Of a stretch of 64,000 nucleotides of DNA, positions 27,382 to 38,432 are shown one piece after another. A program made the translations under genes and the position numbers. The notes below the pieces were generated by a model that had not been told where the DNA came from, made no database searches, and worked only from the letters and a program-made list of their open reading frames with translations. The first letter of the stretch is position 1. Every line of letters starts with the position of its first letter. The DNA comes from Acetobacteraceae bacterium (lineage in GTDB: Bacteria; Pseudomonadota; Alphaproteobacteria; Acetobacterales; Acetobacteraceae), in assembly GCA_031291725.1 (NCBI GenBank), contig JARLIM010000035.1, positions 102,711-166,710 of the forward strand. The letters are read 5' to 3'.

Positions 27382-28685
27382 GCGCCCTGTCGCATCTCTT
27401 CGCGGGCGAACGCTTTGCCGTCGCAGGCCTCGGTCGCGCCGGTCTGCCCGCCGCCCGCGCGCTGGTGGCGATGGGTGCGGATGTGACGGTGTGGGACGAT
27501 CAGGAAGCCGCACGCGCAGCCGCCAGCGACCTCGTCGTGGCCGAGCCGGATATGGCGGCCATTGACGCGCTGATCCTCTCGCCGGGCATCCCGCATCTGC
27601 TGCCCAAGCCGCACCGCCTTGCCGAAGCCGCGCGTGCGGCTGGCATTCCAATTCTGTCCGATGCCGATCTGCTCTATCGCGCTGTCCGCAAGGCGGGCTC
27701 GGCCGCCCGGTTCGTCGGCATCACCGGCACCAACGGCAAATCGACGACGACGGCTCTGGTGGCCCATATTCTGGGCCGCGCGGGCGTGCCCGTCGCCGCC
27801 GGTGGAAATCTCGGGGATGCGGCGCTTTCCTTAGGGATTTTGCCCAATGGCGGCGTCTATGTGCTGGAGATGTCCAGCTATATGTTGGAACGACTCGCCG
27901 CCTTGCGTTTCGATGCGGCAGCGATGCTCAATCTCAGCGCCGATCACATCGACCGCCACGGCGACATGGCCGGATATGCCATGGCCAAACGCCATATCTT
28001 CGACCGCCAAACCGCACAGGATGTGGCCGTGATCGGCTGCGATGACGCGCTGAGCCGCGAGATGGCTGCCGATCACGGCCCGGCCCGGTTGATCAGCATC
28101 TCCGAAGCCGACCCTCCCATCGCCACCGCCGCCACGCTGCCCGGCAGCCACAACGCGCAGAACATCGCCGCCGCCACAGCACTGTGCCGTGCGCTGGGTT
28201 TGGCCGATGATGTGATCGCCGCCGGTATCCGCACCTATCCCGGCCTGCCGCATCGGCAGGAATTGGTGGCCGAGACCGATGGCGTGTTGTGGGTCAATGA
28301 CAGCAAAGCCACCAATGCCGACAGCACCGCCCGCGCGCTTGCCTGCTACGACCGGATGATCTGGATCGCCGGTGGCATGGCCAAGGAAGGCGGCATTGAG
28401 ACGTTGGCGGAATTCTTCCCGCGCATTCAGCACACGCTGCTGATCGGTCGCGACGCGCCGATATTTGCAAAGACGCTCACCCGTCACGGCATGGCCTTCA
28501 CCATGGCGGAGACGCTGGAGAACGCGGTGACCCTGGCGGCCCGGCTGATCCCCACGCTCTCCCCGGCCCCGCAAGCGGTGCTGCTGTCACCAGCCACGGC
28601 GAGTTGGGATCAGTTCACCGGCTATGACCAGCGCGGCGACCGCTTTCGCGACCTCGCCCAAGCCGTGGCAGGAGGGGGCATCTGA
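27378..28685 (+). CDS. murD: UDP-N-acetylmuramoylalanine--D-glutamate ligase MurD
   Basis: Encodes 435 aa from a TTG start that overlaps the mraY stop (TTGA). It adds D-glutamate to UDP-MurNAc-L-Ala. An N-terminal Rossmann-like domain ([20 protein letters not shown]) binds the nucleotide substrate, the ATP loop is [14 protein letters not shown], and the C-terminal domain has [12 protein letters not shown] and [11 protein letters not shown]. The non-ATG start is supported because the family N-terminus begins right there and no in-frame ATG occurs for over 35 codons. Confidence 0.94.
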   Translation: MSALSHLFAGERFAVAGLGRAGLPAARALVAMGADVTVWDDQEAARAAASDLVVAEPDMAAIDALILSPGIPHLLPKPHRLAEAARAAGIPILSDADLLYRAVRKAGSAARFVGITGTNGKSTTTALVAHILGRAGVPVAAGGNLGDAALSLGILPNGGVYVLEMSSYMLERLAALRFDAAAMLNLSADHIDRHGDMAGYAMAKRHIFDRQTAQDVAVIGCDDALSREMAADHGPARLISISEADPPIATAATLPGSHNAQNIAAATALCRALGLADDVIAAGIRTYPGLPHRQELVAETDGVLWVNDSKATNADSTARALACYDRMIWIAGGMAKEGGIETLAEFFPRIQHTLLIGRDAPIFAKTLTRHGMAFTMAETLENAVTLAARLIPTLSPAPQAVLLSPATASWDQFTGYDQRGDRFRDLAQAVAGGGI

Positions 28686-29806
28686 TGGCCGGACCGTCGC
28701 GCGCTGATAATTCCCTGCTGGGCCGCTGGTGGTGGTCGGTCGACCGCTGGACGCTGATGGCGATCTTCGCGCTGATCGGCCTGGGCTATGTGATGATGCT
28801 CGCCGCCTCGCCCGCGGTGGCCGAGCGCATTCATGAAAGCCGCGATGCGTTCATCCTCAAGCAGGTGCTGTTCCTGACGATTGCCGCAGCGTTGGTGTTC
28901 GCCCTCTCGCTGCTCTCCGCGCGCGGCGTCAGGCGGCTGTCATTTGCGATTTTCGGCATTGCGCTGGTGCTGACGCTGGCCACGCTGTTCATTGGTGCCT
29001 CGATCAAGGGGGCAACGCGCTGGATCGCCCTGCCCGGCTTTTCGCTGCAACCCAGCGAATTTCTCAAGCCGTGTTTCGCGGTGGTGACGGCCTATCTGCT
29101 GGCACAATGGCAACGCAATGGCAGCACACGCGATGCAATGATCGCCGTCGGTCTGTATCTGGTCATCGCCACGCTGCTGAAATCCCAGCCTGATATCGGC
29201 ATGCTCGCCGTGGTGACGGCGGTGTTTCTGGTGCAATTCTTCCTCGCCGGCCTCGATTGGCGACTCTTCGTGGTCGGCATTGGCTGTGCCCTGCTGGGCG
29301 GTGTCGGTGCCTATGCCTTCCTGCCGCATTTCCGCTACCGGCTCGACAGCTTCCTCGACCCCACCAAGGGCGACCATTACCAGATTGACCGCTCGCTGGA
29401 GGCGTTCGGCAATGGCGGCCTGCTCGGGCGCGGTCCGGGTGAGGGCATGGTGAAGGACCACCTGCCGGACGCCCATGCCGATTTTGTCTTCGCTGTGATG
29501 GGTGAGGAGTTCGGGCTTATTCTGTGCACCGTGCTGGTGCTGATTTTCGGCTTCATCGTGCTGCGCGGCCTGGCGCGGTTGCTGGCGGAAGGCGATCAAT
29601 TCGTCGTCCTCGCCGCCTCCGGGCTGGTGTCGAGCTTTGGGTTGCAAGCCTTCATCAACATGGGCTCCTCCACCGGATTGCTGCCAACCAAGGGCATGAC
29701 ATTGCCGTTCGTCTCCTATGGCGGCTCATCGGCGATGGCGGTGGCGTTGGGCATGGGCATGCTGCTCGCCCTCACCCGCCGTGGTGGGGCTGGGGAATTG
29801 ATATGA
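28685..29806 (+). CDS. ftsW: Septal peptidoglycan glycosyltransferase FtsW
   Basis: Encodes 373 aa of the SEDS family with about ten membrane helices. It polymerises lipid II at the septum together with FtsI. Family signatures are WIALPGFSLQPSEFLKP and the C-terminal GLLPTKGMTLPFVSYGGSS. The ATG shares a base with the murD stop and the end overlaps murG by four bases. Confidence 0.95.
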   Translation: MAGPSRADNSLLGRWWWSVDRWTLMAIFALIGLGYVMMLAASPAVAERIHESRDAFILKQVLFLTIAAALVFALSLLSARGVRRLSFAIFGIALVLTLATLFIGASIKGATRWIALPGFSLQPSEFLKPCFAVVTAYLLAQWQRNGSTRDAMIAVGLYLVIATLLKSQPDIGMLAVVTAVFLVQFFLAGLDWRLFVVGIGCALLGGVGAYAFLPHFRYRLDSFLDPTKGDHYQIDRSLEAFGNGGLLGRGPGEGMVKDHLPDAHADFVFAVMGEEFGLILCTVLVLIFGFIVLRGLARLLAEGDQFVVLAASGLVSSFGLQAFINMGSSTGLLPTKGMTLPFVSYGGSSAMAVALGMGMLLALTRRGGAGELI

Positions 29807-30906
29807 ACCGCACGATTGCCATCGCGGCCGGCGGCACTGGCGGGCATTTCTTCCCGGCCGAGGCGCTGGCGGCGGAGTTGCAGCAGCGCGGGCATAAAGT
29901 GGTGCTGTTCACCGATGCCCGCTCCTCCGGCGAGACTTCGGCAGCCTTTGCCCAATGCGCGCGTTACGTGCTGCCCGGTGCCGGGATTGCCGGACGGGGT
30001 GCGATGAAGGCGCTCAAGGCGGTGCTGTCACTCGCCTATGGCACGTTGAAGGCGCATGCGATCCTGCGTCGCGTGCGCCCTGATGCGCTGGTGGCATTTG
30101 GCGGCTATCCGTCTGTGCCGCCGGTGCTGGCCTCGCGCCTGATCTCACCGCGTCCGAAGGTGGTGCTGCACGAGCAGAACGCCGTGTTGGGCCGCGCCAA
30201 TCGCGCTTTGTCGCGCTTTGCCTCCACCATCGCGCTCAGCTTCAGCAACACCAGCGCCATTCCCGCCGGTGTTGCCACCGTGCTGACCGGCAACCCCGTC
30301 CGCCCGGCCATCGCGGCCTTGGCGGGGCGGGGGTATTTCTCGGCACAGGAGCGGTTCCGTCTGCTGGTGCTCGGGGGCTCGCAAGGCGCCAGGGTGTTCT
30401 CCACTCTGATCCCGGAGATGGTGTCGCGCCTGCCGGTCTCGGTGTCGGCGCGGATGGACATCACCCAGCAATGCCGGGCGGAGGATCTGCCCCAGGTGCG
30501 GCAACTCTATGCCGAACTTGGGTTGAGTGCCGAGCTGTCGCCCTTCTTTTCAGATATTGCCGACCGCCTGAACACCGCCCATCTCGTCATCGCCCGCGCC
30601 GGGGCGTCCACCATCGCGGAGCTGGCGGCGTTGGGCCGACCGTCGCTGCTGGTGCCGCTGCCGAGTGCGATTGACGATCATCAGCGCGCCAATGCGGCGG
30701 CCTTGGCCGAGGCGGGCGGGGCTTGGATGATGCATCAAAGCACCCTCTTCCCCGCCGATCTCGCCGAATTCCTCATCCCCCTGCTCGGCCGCCCGCAAGA
30801 GCTGGCGCCATTGGCCGCCGCCGCCGCCGCTTTCGGACGTCTGGACGCCGCAGCGCGTCTGGCCGATCTGGTCGAGCACACCATCCAGCCGAAGGACGCC
30901 GCCTGA
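29803..30906 (+). CDS. murG: UDP-GlcNAc:undecaprenyl-PP-MurNAc-pentapeptide GlcNAc transferase MurG
   Basis: Encodes 367 aa of the GT-B fold (GT28). It makes lipid II from lipid I on the inner face of the membrane. The glycine-rich [15 protein letters not shown] loop opens the protein, [13 protein letters not shown] follows, and the donor-binding domain shows [12 protein letters not shown] and [22 protein letters not shown]. The ATGA start inside the ftsW stop was chosen over a much longer in-frame reading through ftsW. Confidence 0.95.
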   Translation: MNRTIAIAAGGTGGHFFPAEALAAELQQRGHKVVLFTDARSSGETSAAFAQCARYVLPGAGIAGRGAMKALKAVLSLAYGTLKAHAILRRVRPDALVAFGGYPSVPPVLASRLISPRPKVVLHEQNAVLGRANRALSRFASTIALSFSNTSAIPAGVATVLTGNPVRPAIAALAGRGYFSAQERFRLLVLGGSQGARVFSTLIPEMVSRLPVSVSARMDITQQCRAEDLPQVRQLYAELGLSAELSPFFSDIADRLNTAHLVIARAGASTIAELAALGRPSLLVPLPSAIDDHQRANAAALAEAGGAWMMHQSTLFPADLAEFLIPLLGRPQELAPLAAAAAAFGRLDAAARLADLVEHTIQPKDAA

Positions 30907-32330
30907 TGCGAGCCCTCCCCCTCTCCATTGGCACTGTCCATTTCGTCGGCATCGGCGGCATTGGCATGTCCGGCATTGCCGAGGTGCTGCACAATCTGGG
31001 CTATATCGTCCAGGGCAGCGACATTTCCGAGAACGCCAATGTGCGCCGCCTGCGCGCCGCGGGCATTCAGATTTCCATCGGCCACAAGGAAGAGAACCTG
31101 GGGGCCGCCCGCGTGGTGGTGATCTCCACGGCGGTCAAGGCCGACAACCCGGAAGTCCGCGCCGCCCGCGCCAAGCTGATTCCGGTGGTGCGCCGCGCCG
31201 AAATGCTGGGCGAGTTGATGCGGCTGCGCTGGGCGATCGCCGTCGGCGGCACGCATGGCAAGACCACCACCACCTCGATGGTGGCCGCCGTTCTGGAAGC
31301 CGCCAAGCTCGACCCCACGGTGATCAATGGCGGCATCATCAACGCCTATGGCTCCAACACCCGCATGGGTCAGGGCGAATGGATGGTGGTGGAGGCCGAC
31401 GAATCGGACGGCTCCTTCCTCCGCCTGCCCGCCACCATTGCGGTGGTGACAAACATCGACCCCGAACATCTCGACCATTGGGGCACCGCCGAGGCGATGA
31501 CGGCGGGGTTCGATCAGTTTGTGCAGAACATCCCCTTCTACGGCTTTGCCGTGCTGTGCATCGACCACCCGGCGGTGCAGCAGATGATTCCCCGCCTCGC
31601 CGATCGCCGCATCGTCACCTATGGCTTCTCGCCACAGGCCGATGTGCGCGCCATTCCGAATTCGATGGACCGCAACGGGGCCACGTTCAGCGTGGAAGTC
31701 ACCGACCGCGCGCGCAACCGCAAGCGCACGATGGGGCCGTTCCGTCTGCCGATGCAGGGCGCGCACAACGTCTCCAACGCGCTGGCGGCGATCACCATCG
31801 GCATTGAGATGGAAATCGACGAGGCGACATTGGCCAGCGCGCTGCTCAACTTCAAGGGCGTGCAGCGCCGCTTCACCAAAACCGGCGAGTCGGGTGGCAT
31901 CACCGTCATCGACGATTACGGCCATCACCCGGTTGAAATCGCAGCCGTACTCAAGGCCGCCCGTCAGGCGGGGGCGCGGGATGTGATCGCGGTGATTCAA
32001 CCGCATCGCTACTCTCGCCTCTCCACCTTGTTCCGCGAGTTCTGCACCTGCCTCAACGACGCCGGCACCGTGGTGGTGGCCGATGTCTATGCCGCCGGCG
32101 AAGCGCCACTGCCGGGCATCAATCGCGACACGCTGATCGAGGGTCTGCGCTCGTCCGGCCATCGCTCGGTGGTGCCGCTGCCGGGGCCGGAGCATCTGGC
32201 CGAGATGATCCACGCCATCGCCAAACCCGGCGATTTCGTGGTGTGTCTGGGGGCGGGCAACATCACCCAATGGGCCAACGCGCTGCCCGCGCAGCTCACC
32301 GCCCTACAGGCCGGGAGTGGCCGCAAATGA
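30906..32330 (+). CDS. murC: UDP-N-acetylmuramate--L-alanine ligase MurC
   Basis: Encodes 474 aa. It adds the first amino acid to UDP-MurNAc. Features in order are the N-terminal Rossmann [18 protein letters not shown], the ATP loop [37 protein letters not shown], and [12 protein letters not shown] in the C-terminal domain. The ATG shares a base with the murG stop; the end overlaps murB by four. Confidence 0.96.
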   Translation: MRALPLSIGTVHFVGIGGIGMSGIAEVLHNLGYIVQGSDISENANVRRLRAAGIQISIGHKEENLGAARVVVISTAVKADNPEVRAARAKLIPVVRRAEMLGELMRLRWAIAVGGTHGKTTTTSMVAAVLEAAKLDPTVINGGIINAYGSNTRMGQGEWMVVEADESDGSFLRLPATIAVVTNIDPEHLDHWGTAEAMTAGFDQFVQNIPFYGFAVLCIDHPAVQQMIPRLADRRIVTYGFSPQADVRAIPNSMDRNGATFSVEVTDRARNRKRTMGPFRLPMQGAHNVSNALAAITIGIEMEIDEATLASALLNFKGVQRRFTKTGESGGITVIDDYGHHPVEIAAVLKAARQAGARDVIAVIQPHRYSRLSTLFREFCTCLNDAGTVVVADVYAAGEAPLPGINRDTLIEGLRSSGHRSVVPLPGPEHLAEMIHAIAKPGDFVVCLGAGNITQWANALPAQLTALQAGSGRK

Positions 32331-33217
32331 TCGCGCTTCTGCCGCAACTGCGTGGACGGGTGCAGGAGGGGATCAGTCTTGCCCCCAGCACCTGGTTTCG
32401 CGTCGGTGGACCGGCAGAGGTTCTGGTGCGCCCGGCGGACAGCGCCGATCTGGCGCAATTCCTCGCAGCCCTGCCGCATGAAGTGCCGGTGACGATCATC
32501 GGGGCCGCCTCGAACCTGATCGTGCGCGATGGCGGCATTGCGGGAGTGACGATCCGGCTGGCGCGCGGGTTCAACTCTATCAAGCTGGAAGCGGACGGCA
32601 TGATCGTCGGTGCCGCCTGCCTGGATGCCACCGTCGCCGAGCACGCCGCCGCAGCCGGTCTGGAGGGGCTGGAATTCCTCTCCGGCATTCCCGGCACCAT
32701 TGGCGGGGCGGTTGCGATGAATGCCGGAGCCTATGGCGGCGATATCGCGCATTGCCTGGATTGGGCAGAGATCGTCACCCGCACTGGCGAGGTGATGCGG
32801 CTGAATGCCGGTCAACTCGGCTTCTCCTATCGCCATTCCAAATTGCCGCCCGAAAGCGTGGTGGTGCGCGCCCGCTTGGTGGCACGCGCGGGCGACCCCA
32901 CCACGATTGCCGCCCGCATGGCCGACATCCGCAACAGCCGCGAGGCCACGCAACCCGTCCGCGCCCGCACCGGCGGCTCCACCTTCCGCAATCCGCCCGA
33001 GATGAAGGCGTGGGAGTTGATCGATGGCGCGGGCTGTCGTGGCCTGACACGCGGCGGGGCGCAGGTGTCGGAGAAGCATTGCAACTTCCTGCTCAACACC
33101 GGCGACGCCACCGCCGCCGATCTGGAAGGTCTGGGCGATGAGGTCCGCCGCCGGGTGAAGGATGCCTCGGGCATCGATCTGCATTGGGAAATCCGCCGCG
33201 TGGGGAGGCCCGCCTGA
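32327..33217 (+). CDS. murB: UDP-N-acetylenolpyruvoylglucosamine reductase MurB
   Basis: Encodes 296 aa. It is the FAD and NADPH-dependent second step of UDP-MurNAc synthesis. FAD-binding features are [27 protein letters not shown] and [27 protein letters not shown] and the GSTFRNP segment follow, the latter with the catalytic serine used by type I/IIa-like enzymes. The ATGA start overlaps the murC stop. Confidence 0.95.
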   Translation: MIALLPQLRGRVQEGISLAPSTWFRVGGPAEVLVRPADSADLAQFLAALPHEVPVTIIGAASNLIVRDGGIAGVTIRLARGFNSIKLEADGMIVGAACLDATVAEHAAAAGLEGLEFLSGIPGTIGGAVAMNAGAYGGDIAHCLDWAEIVTRTGEVMRLNAGQLGFSYRHSKLPPESVVVRARLVARAGDPTTIAARMADIRNSREATQPVRARTGGSTFRNPPEMKAWELIDGAGCRGLTRGGAQVSEKHCNFLLNTGDATAADLEGLGDEVRRRVKDASGIDLHWEIRRVGRPA

Positions 33218-34131
33218 TGCGCGTTGTGGTTCTCATGGGCGGCCTGTCCGCCGAACGCGAGGTCAGCCTGTCCTCTGGCGCGCAGGTGGTGATCGCCCTG
33301 CGTTCGCTCGGCTGGGACGTGAGCGCGGTGGATGTCGGCCCCGATCTGCGCACGTTGATCGACGCGCTGACGCCCGCCCCCGATGCGGTGTTCAACGCGC
33401 TGCATGGCCGTTTCGGCGAAGACGGGGTGATCCAGGGCGTGCTGGACATGCTCGGCATCCCCTACACCCATTCCGGCGTGCGGGCCTCGGCGGTGGCGAT
33501 GGCCAAGGCGGCGGCGAAGGCGGTGTTCATCGCACACGGCCTGCCCGTGGCCGCCGGTGGCGTGATGGAGGTGGCGGACCTCATCGACGCCGATCCGATG
33601 CCCGAGCCTTACGTGATCAAACCGCTCAACGAAGGCTCCTCGGTGGGGGTGGAGATCATCCGCCAGGGCGATAATCGCCGCGCCGCCGTGGCCCGTGGCT
33701 GGACATTCGGCCGCACGGCGATGGTGGAGGAATTCATCCCCGGCCGCGAACTCACCGTGGGCGTGATGGGGGATCGGGCGCTGGCGGTGACGGATATCGT
33801 CGCCACGCAGTCCTTCTACGATTACGAAAGCAAATACGCCGAGGGCGGAAGCCGCCACGTTCTGCCTGCGCAGATTCACCCGAAGGCCGAGGCGGAGGCG
33901 AAGCGGATCGCCCTTGCCGCCCATCATGCGCTGGGCTGCCGTGGCGCCTCACGCGCCGATTTCCGCTACGACGACACCAACGGCGAGCCGGGGCGGCTGG
34001 TGCTGCTGGAGGTCAACACCCAACCCGGCCTCACCCCCACCTCATTGCTGCCCGAACAGGCCGCTCTCTGCGGCATCGATTTCCCATCGCTGTGTCGCTG
34101 GATGGTGGAGAACGCCGCATGCCGCGCGTAA
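33217..34131 (+). CDS. ddl: D-alanine--D-alanine ligase Ddl
   Basis: Encodes 304 aa with the ATP-grasp fold. It makes D-Ala-D-Ala for MurF. Signatures are MGGLSAEREVSLSSG, HGRFGEDGVIQGVLDMLGIPYT, IKPLNEGSSVGVEII and the C-terminal LEVNTQPGLTPTSLLPEQA. The ATG shares a base with the murB stop. Its last 13 bases overlap ftsQ. Confidence 0.95.
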   Translation: MRVVVLMGGLSAEREVSLSSGAQVVIALRSLGWDVSAVDVGPDLRTLIDALTPAPDAVFNALHGRFGEDGVIQGVLDMLGIPYTHSGVRASAVAMAKAAAKAVFIAHGLPVAAGGVMEVADLIDADPMPEPYVIKPLNEGSSVGVEIIRQGDNRRAAVARGWTFGRTAMVEEFIPGRELTVGVMGDRALAVTDIVATQSFYDYESKYAEGGSRHVLPAQIHPKAEAEAKRIALAAHHALGCRGASRADFRYDDTNGEPGRLVLLEVNTQPGLTPTSLLPEQAALCGIDFPSLCRWMVENAACRA

Positions 34132-35054
34132 AGCCGCAAGGTTCCCCTTCGCAGAATGCGCGCGGCCAATCCTTCCGGCCACGCCCGCAACAAGCCGCCC
34201 TGCCGGATCGGCCGGGCCGGACGAAGATGGCGCTGCGTCGGTTCCGCAGGCTGTTGCGCCCGACCCTGTTCGTCTCTGTGGCGGTGCTGGCGCTGATCGT
34301 CGGCTCCGGCGCGGTGCGGATGATCGGCCATGGCGGCTCGATGCGCGAAAGGCTGGGGGCGGCAACGGTCGATCTGGGTTTCGATGTGCAGAACATCGTG
34401 GTGCAAGGCCAGGAGAAGACGCCGAAAGAGGTGCTGTTCAAGGCGCTTGCCGTGCATCAGGGCGACCCGATCCTGTCGGTTTCGCTGCCGGATGCCAAAG
34501 CGCGGCTGGAACATATCGCCTGGATCCGCGCTGCCACGGTGGAGCGCGTGCTGCCGCACACGCTGCGTGTGGTGCTCGATGAGCGGCGGCCGTTCGCGGT
34601 CTGGCAGAACAAGGGCAATTTCGCCCTGATCGATCAGGCCGGCAACGTCGTCACCGACTCCGACATCGCCGCCTTCGTGCCGGTGCTGCCGGTGGTGGTG
34701 GGCGAAGGGGCACCGACCGAAGCGGCGAAGCTGCTGGCGTTGTATGACAAATTCCCGCCACTCGCCGGACGCATGCTGGCGGCGATCCGGGTGGGGCAGC
34801 GGCGCTGGGATTTGTGCATGACCAGCGGCGCCATCGTGCAATTGCCCGAGGGGGCGGAAGAGCCCGCTCTGGGCAAGCTGGCTGAATTGCAGACCGAGAA
34901 ATCGCTGCTCGACCGCCCGTTGCAGGACATCGATCTGCGCTTGCCGGACCGCCTGCGCATGACCCCGCTGACCGGCACGCCCTGTGGCCACACGCCGTCG
35001 CCGGCCGAGTCGGACGCCACCAAGCCGCAAACGCCCGCAAGGAAGCCCGCATGA
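34119..35054 (+). CDS. ftsQ: Cell division protein FtsQ
   Basis: Encodes 311 aa. A basic cytoplasmic segment of about 45 residues (many Arg, Gln and Pro) precedes one membrane helix (LRPTLFVSVAVLALIVGSG), then a POTRA domain (FDVQNIVVQGQEKTPKEVLFKALAV) and a beta domain (RVVLDERRPFAVWQNKGNFALIDQAG). FtsQ is the bitopic hub that recruits FtsB and FtsL. The start inside the last codons of ddl was chosen because it gives the family-type N-terminus. The tail after residue 290 is Pro/Thr-rich. Confidence 0.92.
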   Translation: MPRVKPQGSPSQNARGQSFRPRPQQAALPDRPGRTKMALRRFRRLLRPTLFVSVAVLALIVGSGAVRMIGHGGSMRERLGAATVDLGFDVQNIVVQGQEKTPKEVLFKALAVHQGDPILSVSLPDAKARLEHIAWIRAATVERVLPHTLRVVLDERRPFAVWQNKGNFALIDQAGNVVTDSDIAAFVPVLPVVVGEGAPTEAAKLLALYDKFPPLAGRMLAAIRVGQRRWDLCMTSGAIVQLPEGAEEPALGKLAELQTEKSLLDRPLQDIDLRLPDRLRMTPLTGTPCGHTPSPAESDATKPQTPARKPA

Positions 35055-36364
35055 GCGCCGTCGGCACGCCCCGCACGCCCGATGAGATGCCGGTTTCGCT
35101 GCCGGAAGACACTCCACGTCCGCGCAGCCGCCAAGCGCCGCGCCAGACCGGGCCGTTTGGCGTGCTCGATATCGGCTCATCCAAGATCGTCTGCCTGATC
35201 GCGCGCACTGAATCCGACGGCTCGCTGCGCGTGCTCGGCACGGGCTGGCAAAAGGCACAGGGCGTGCGCGCGGGCGGCATCGTCGATGTGGTGGAAGCCG
35301 AGCGCGCCATTCGTGCCGCCGTGGGTTTGGCCGAGGAGCAGGCCGATACCCGCCTGCGCACCATCACCGTCAACGTCTCGGGCGGGCAGCCGGAGAGCCG
35401 CCTGATCGGCATTCGCTGGCATATTGGCGGCCGCGCCGTGACGGAGCAGGATGTCCGCCGCGTGTTGCAGGAAGGCCGTGGTCGGGCGGCGAGTGAGGGC
35501 CGTCACATCATCCATGCCGTGCCGTTGAATTTCTCAGCCGACGACACCGCAGGCGTCGATGACCCGCGTGGCCTGTTCTGCGACGACCTGACCGCGCGGC
35601 TGCATGTGGTCGATGCGCAGCAGACGGCGTTGCGCACGCTGGAAGCCTGCCTCGCCCGCTGCGATCTCGGCATTGGCGGCCTCGCCTCCGCCCCGATGGC
35701 GGCCGGCATAGCCACCCTGGTCGAGGATGAGAAGCAGTTGGGTGCCACCGTGCTCGACATGGGCGGCGGCACCACCGGCATGGCGGTGTTCGCCGATGGC
35801 CAATTGCTGCACACCGCCCTCATCCCCATTGGCGGCCAGCATGTGACGCAGGATTTGGCGCGCATGCTCTCCACCCCCATCGCCCATGCCGAGCGGCTGA
35901 AGACGCTGTATGGCAGCGCGCAGCACAGCCCGGACGATGAACGCGAAATGCTGCCCGTCCGACTGGTCGGCGAGCCGGAACATCACATTGCCAAGGTGCC
36001 GCGCAAGGCGGTGGTTGGGATCATCATCCCGCGTCTGGAAGAGACGTTCGAGATGGTGCGCGAACGGCTCGACAGCCTCGGCTCGATTGCCGGAAACCGG
36101 GTCGTGCTGACGGGCGGCGCATCCCAGTTGCAAGGGGTGCGCGAATTGGCCAGTTCGATTTTGGGGCGTCCGGTGCGCATTGGCCGACCCGCCATGCCAC
36201 GCGGCCTTCCCGAGTCGGCGGCAGGTCCGGCATTTGCAACCGCCTTGGGCCTGCTGGCCTGGGCGGGCGGCGATGGAAGGTCACCGATGGATCTTGATCT
36301 GGAGTCTGAGCGTCCAGATGGAATTCTGCGACGTATCGCGAATTTTCTGCGTGAACGCATGTAA
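35051..36364 (+). CDS. ftsA: Cell division protein FtsA
   Basis: Encodes 437 aa. It is an actin-like ATPase that tethers FtsZ to the membrane. The phosphate-1 motif FGVLDIGSSKIVCLIAR, the phosphate-2 motif VLDMGGGTTGMAVFADG and the adenosine motif VVLTGGASQLQG are all present. The last residues (GILRRIANFLRERM) form the amphipathic membrane-targeting helix. A 35-residue Pro/Arg-rich N-terminal extension precedes the actin fold. It overlaps ftsQ by four bases; ftsZ follows after 57 bases, the first real gap in the cluster. Confidence 0.95.
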   Translation: MSAVGTPRTPDEMPVSLPEDTPRPRSRQAPRQTGPFGVLDIGSSKIVCLIARTESDGSLRVLGTGWQKAQGVRAGGIVDVVEAERAIRAAVGLAEEQADTRLRTITVNVSGGQPESRLIGIRWHIGGRAVTEQDVRRVLQEGRGRAASEGRHIIHAVPLNFSADDTAGVDDPRGLFCDDLTARLHVVDAQQTALRTLEACLARCDLGIGGLASAPMAAGIATLVEDEKQLGATVLDMGGGTTGMAVFADGQLLHTALIPIGGQHVTQDLARMLSTPIAHAERLKTLYGSAQHSPDDEREMLPVRLVGEPEHHIAKVPRKAVVGIIIPRLEETFEMVRERLDSLGSIAGNRVVLTGGASQLQGVRELASSILGRPVRIGRPAMPRGLPESAAGPAFATALGLLAWAGGDGRSPMDLDLESERPDGILRRIANFLRERM

Positions 36365-36421
36365 GCCTACTGACGAATCGACCGTCATCAATACAACATA
36401 CTCCCCCGGGAGGAGCCGCCC

Positions 36422-38140
36422 ATGACCCTGAACCTCACTTTCTCGCCGCAGACGCACATCGATTTCTCGCCTCGGATTACCGTGATCGGTGTCGGGGGTG
36501 GTGGAACAAACGCTGTCAACACGATGATCGCGCTCGATTTAAAGGGCGTGGAGTTCGTTGTCGCCAACACCGATGCGCAATCGCTGCAAAATTCGCGCGC
36601 TGATCGCCGCATCCAGCTTGGCCCGCATCTGACGCTCGGCCTCGGCGCGGGTGCCAAGCCCGAAATCGGCAAGGCGGCAGCCGAAGAAGCGGCGGATGAG
36701 GTTTATCGCCATCTCGACGGCGTTCACATGGTGTTCATCACCGCCGGCATGGGCGGTGGCACCGGCACGGGGGCGGCCCCGGTGATCGCGCGCATGGCAC
36801 GTGAGCGCGGCATTCTCACCGTCGGCGTTGTCACCAAGCCGTTCAGCTTCGAAGGCGCGCGCCGGATGAAGGCGGCCGAGCAAGGCATTGAGGATCTTCA
36901 GCAATGGGTGGACACGCTGATCGTGATCCCCAACCAGAACCTCTTCCGCCTGTCGAATCAGAGCACCGGCTTCAAGGAAGCCTTTAAGATGGCCGATAAC
37001 GTCCTGTATATGGGCGTTCGTGGCGTGACCGATCTGATGGTCGCCCCTGGCCTGATCAATCTCGACTTCGCCGATATCCGCACCGTCATGGGTGAGATGG
37101 GCAAGGCGATGATGGGCACCGGCGAGGCCGATGGCGAAGGCCGCGCGATGCGTGCGGCCGAATTGGCGATTAACAATCCTCTGCTCGAAGACACCTCGAT
37201 GTCCGGCGCGCGCGGTCTGTTGATCAACATCACCGGCGGCGACGACATGACGCTGTTCGAAGTCGATCAGGCGGCCAACCGCATCCGCGAGGAAGTGGAC
37301 GAAAACGCCAACATCATCTTCGGCACCGCCACCGACGAAAACCTCACCGGCCGCATCCGCGTCTCCGTGGTCGCCACCGGCATCGAGAACGCGTTGGCAC
37401 TCGGTATTGAGCGTCCGCATCTCGCCTCGGTTGGCGGCCTCAACACCGCCCCTGCGCCGATTCACGTGCCGCCGATGCATTCGCAGCAGCAGCCTGCAGC
37501 AGTTGCAGCCCCTATGGTGCAACCGATGGTCGTCAATGCTTCGGCTGTTGGGTATGCGCCGACGATGGACACCGACTACGCCGCTGGTGCAGCCACTGCC
37601 CGCAATCTCGGCAGTGCCTTGGCTCGCGAACCGGCCCCGCGCATGGTGCCGCCCGCTCCGCGTCCGTTCAGCCCGATCCAGGGCGGTATGTCGATGCCAG
37701 CGCCGGATATGCGCGGCGCGGAGTATCGCGCGCCGGAGCGCCAGACCGATACCCGTGCCGAGGTCGAAGCGGTCGCGATTGAGGAAATCCCGTCCGCCCC
37801 GCGCCAAATTCCGGCGCATCTGCAACAGCCGCTGCGCCCGATGCAGCCATCGGCCCGCCCAGCGCAACCACGTGCCGCCGAGCAGCAACGTCGCCCGGCG
37901 CCGCAGCCCGAGCAGACGGTTCCGGCTCGCAAGAGCCTGTTCAGCATCGTCACCGGTGCCATTCGCGGCCAGGCAGCGGCCCATGCCCCGGCACCCGAGC
38001 CCATCGAGCAGGCGCCGGTCTCACGGTCGGAGCCGCATGTGACGGACTACACCTCCGAGCCGCCACGCCCGGCGAGCCGCCCGCAGGTGACAGATGATAT
38101 TGGCGTGGAAATCCCGGCCTTCCTGCGCCGCCAGACCTAA
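36422..38140 (+). CDS. ftsZ: Cell division protein FtsZ
   Basis: Encodes 572 aa. The tubulin-like GTPase core occupies about residues 15-330, with GTP-binding signature GGGTGTG at 111-117 and the T7 loop [12 protein letters not shown] disordered, Pro/Gln/Ala-rich linker of about 220 residues follows, and the conserved C-terminal peptide EIPAFLRRQ closes the protein; FtsA binds there. Long linkers are normal in Alphaproteobacteria. A strong GGGAGGAG ribosome site lies upstream, in the gap after ftsA, suggesting higher or separate translation. A strong terminator follows. Confidence 0.97.
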   Translation: MTLNLTFSPQTHIDFSPRITVIGVGGGGTNAVNTMIALDLKGVEFVVANTDAQSLQNSRADRRIQLGPHLTLGLGAGAKPEIGKAAAEEAADEVYRHLDGVHMVFITAGMGGGTGTGAAPVIARMARERGILTVGVVTKPFSFEGARRMKAAEQGIEDLQQWVDTLIVIPNQNLFRLSNQSTGFKEAFKMADNVLYMGVRGVTDLMVAPGLINLDFADIRTVMGEMGKAMMGTGEADGEGRAMRAAELAINNPLLEDTSMSGARGLLINITGGDDMTLFEVDQAANRIREEVDENANIIFGTATDENLTGRIRVSVVATGIENALALGIERPHLASVGGLNTAPAPIHVPPMHSQQQPAAVAAPMVQPMVVNASAVGYAPTMDTDYAAGAATARNLGSALAREPAPRMVPPAPRPFSPIQGGMSMPAPDMRGAEYRAPERQTDTRAEVEAVAIEEIPSAPRQIPAHLQQPLRPMQPSARPAQPRAAEQQRRPAPQPEQTVPARKSLFSIVTGAIRGQAAAHAPAPEPIEQAPVSRSEPHVTDYTSEPPRPASRPQVTDDIGVEIPAFLRRQT

Positions 38141-38163
38141 TCCATCGTTTGCCCACCAGAACG

Positions 38164-38196
38164 GGCGTCGTCGCACATGCCGACGACGCCTTTTTT
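38164..38196 (+). terminator. Rho-independent terminator after ftsZ
   Basis: A perfect 10-bp stem GGCGTCGTCG/CGACGACGCC (38164-38173 and 38181-38190), a seven-base loop and six T residues at 38191-38196. It closes the mraZ-ftsZ operon and separates lpxC. Confidence 0.92.
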
Positions 38197-38432
38197 GTGC
38201 GCAAAATCATCCGTACACAGCCATGCTGCGGCGCGGTGAAATATGTCTAATTGTAACTGATGCGTTGCAATTTTTATAAATAAATTCAACGTCTTATGGC
38301 GAAATATTCGGAAACAATCATTGACTGGCGCGGTGTTTGCGGCATGCATAATATGCATAGTGGTGGTGACGTCAGAACTTTGCCACAAAGCCGTGCCATC
38401 GTGGCGCGACACAGGAAATTGGGATTCACCGC
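38197..38432 (+). promoter_or_regulatory. lpxC upstream region
   Basis: About 235 bases without a gene, noticeably AT-rich at 38240-38300. It contains TTGACT (38321-38326) and, further on, the symmetrical ATGCAT-AAT-ATGCAT (38344-38358). The spacing from TTGACT to a CATAAT-like -10 is 20 bases, longer than ideal, so the promoter assignment is weak. lpxC must have its own promoter here, because the ftsZ terminator precedes it. Confidence 0.3.
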
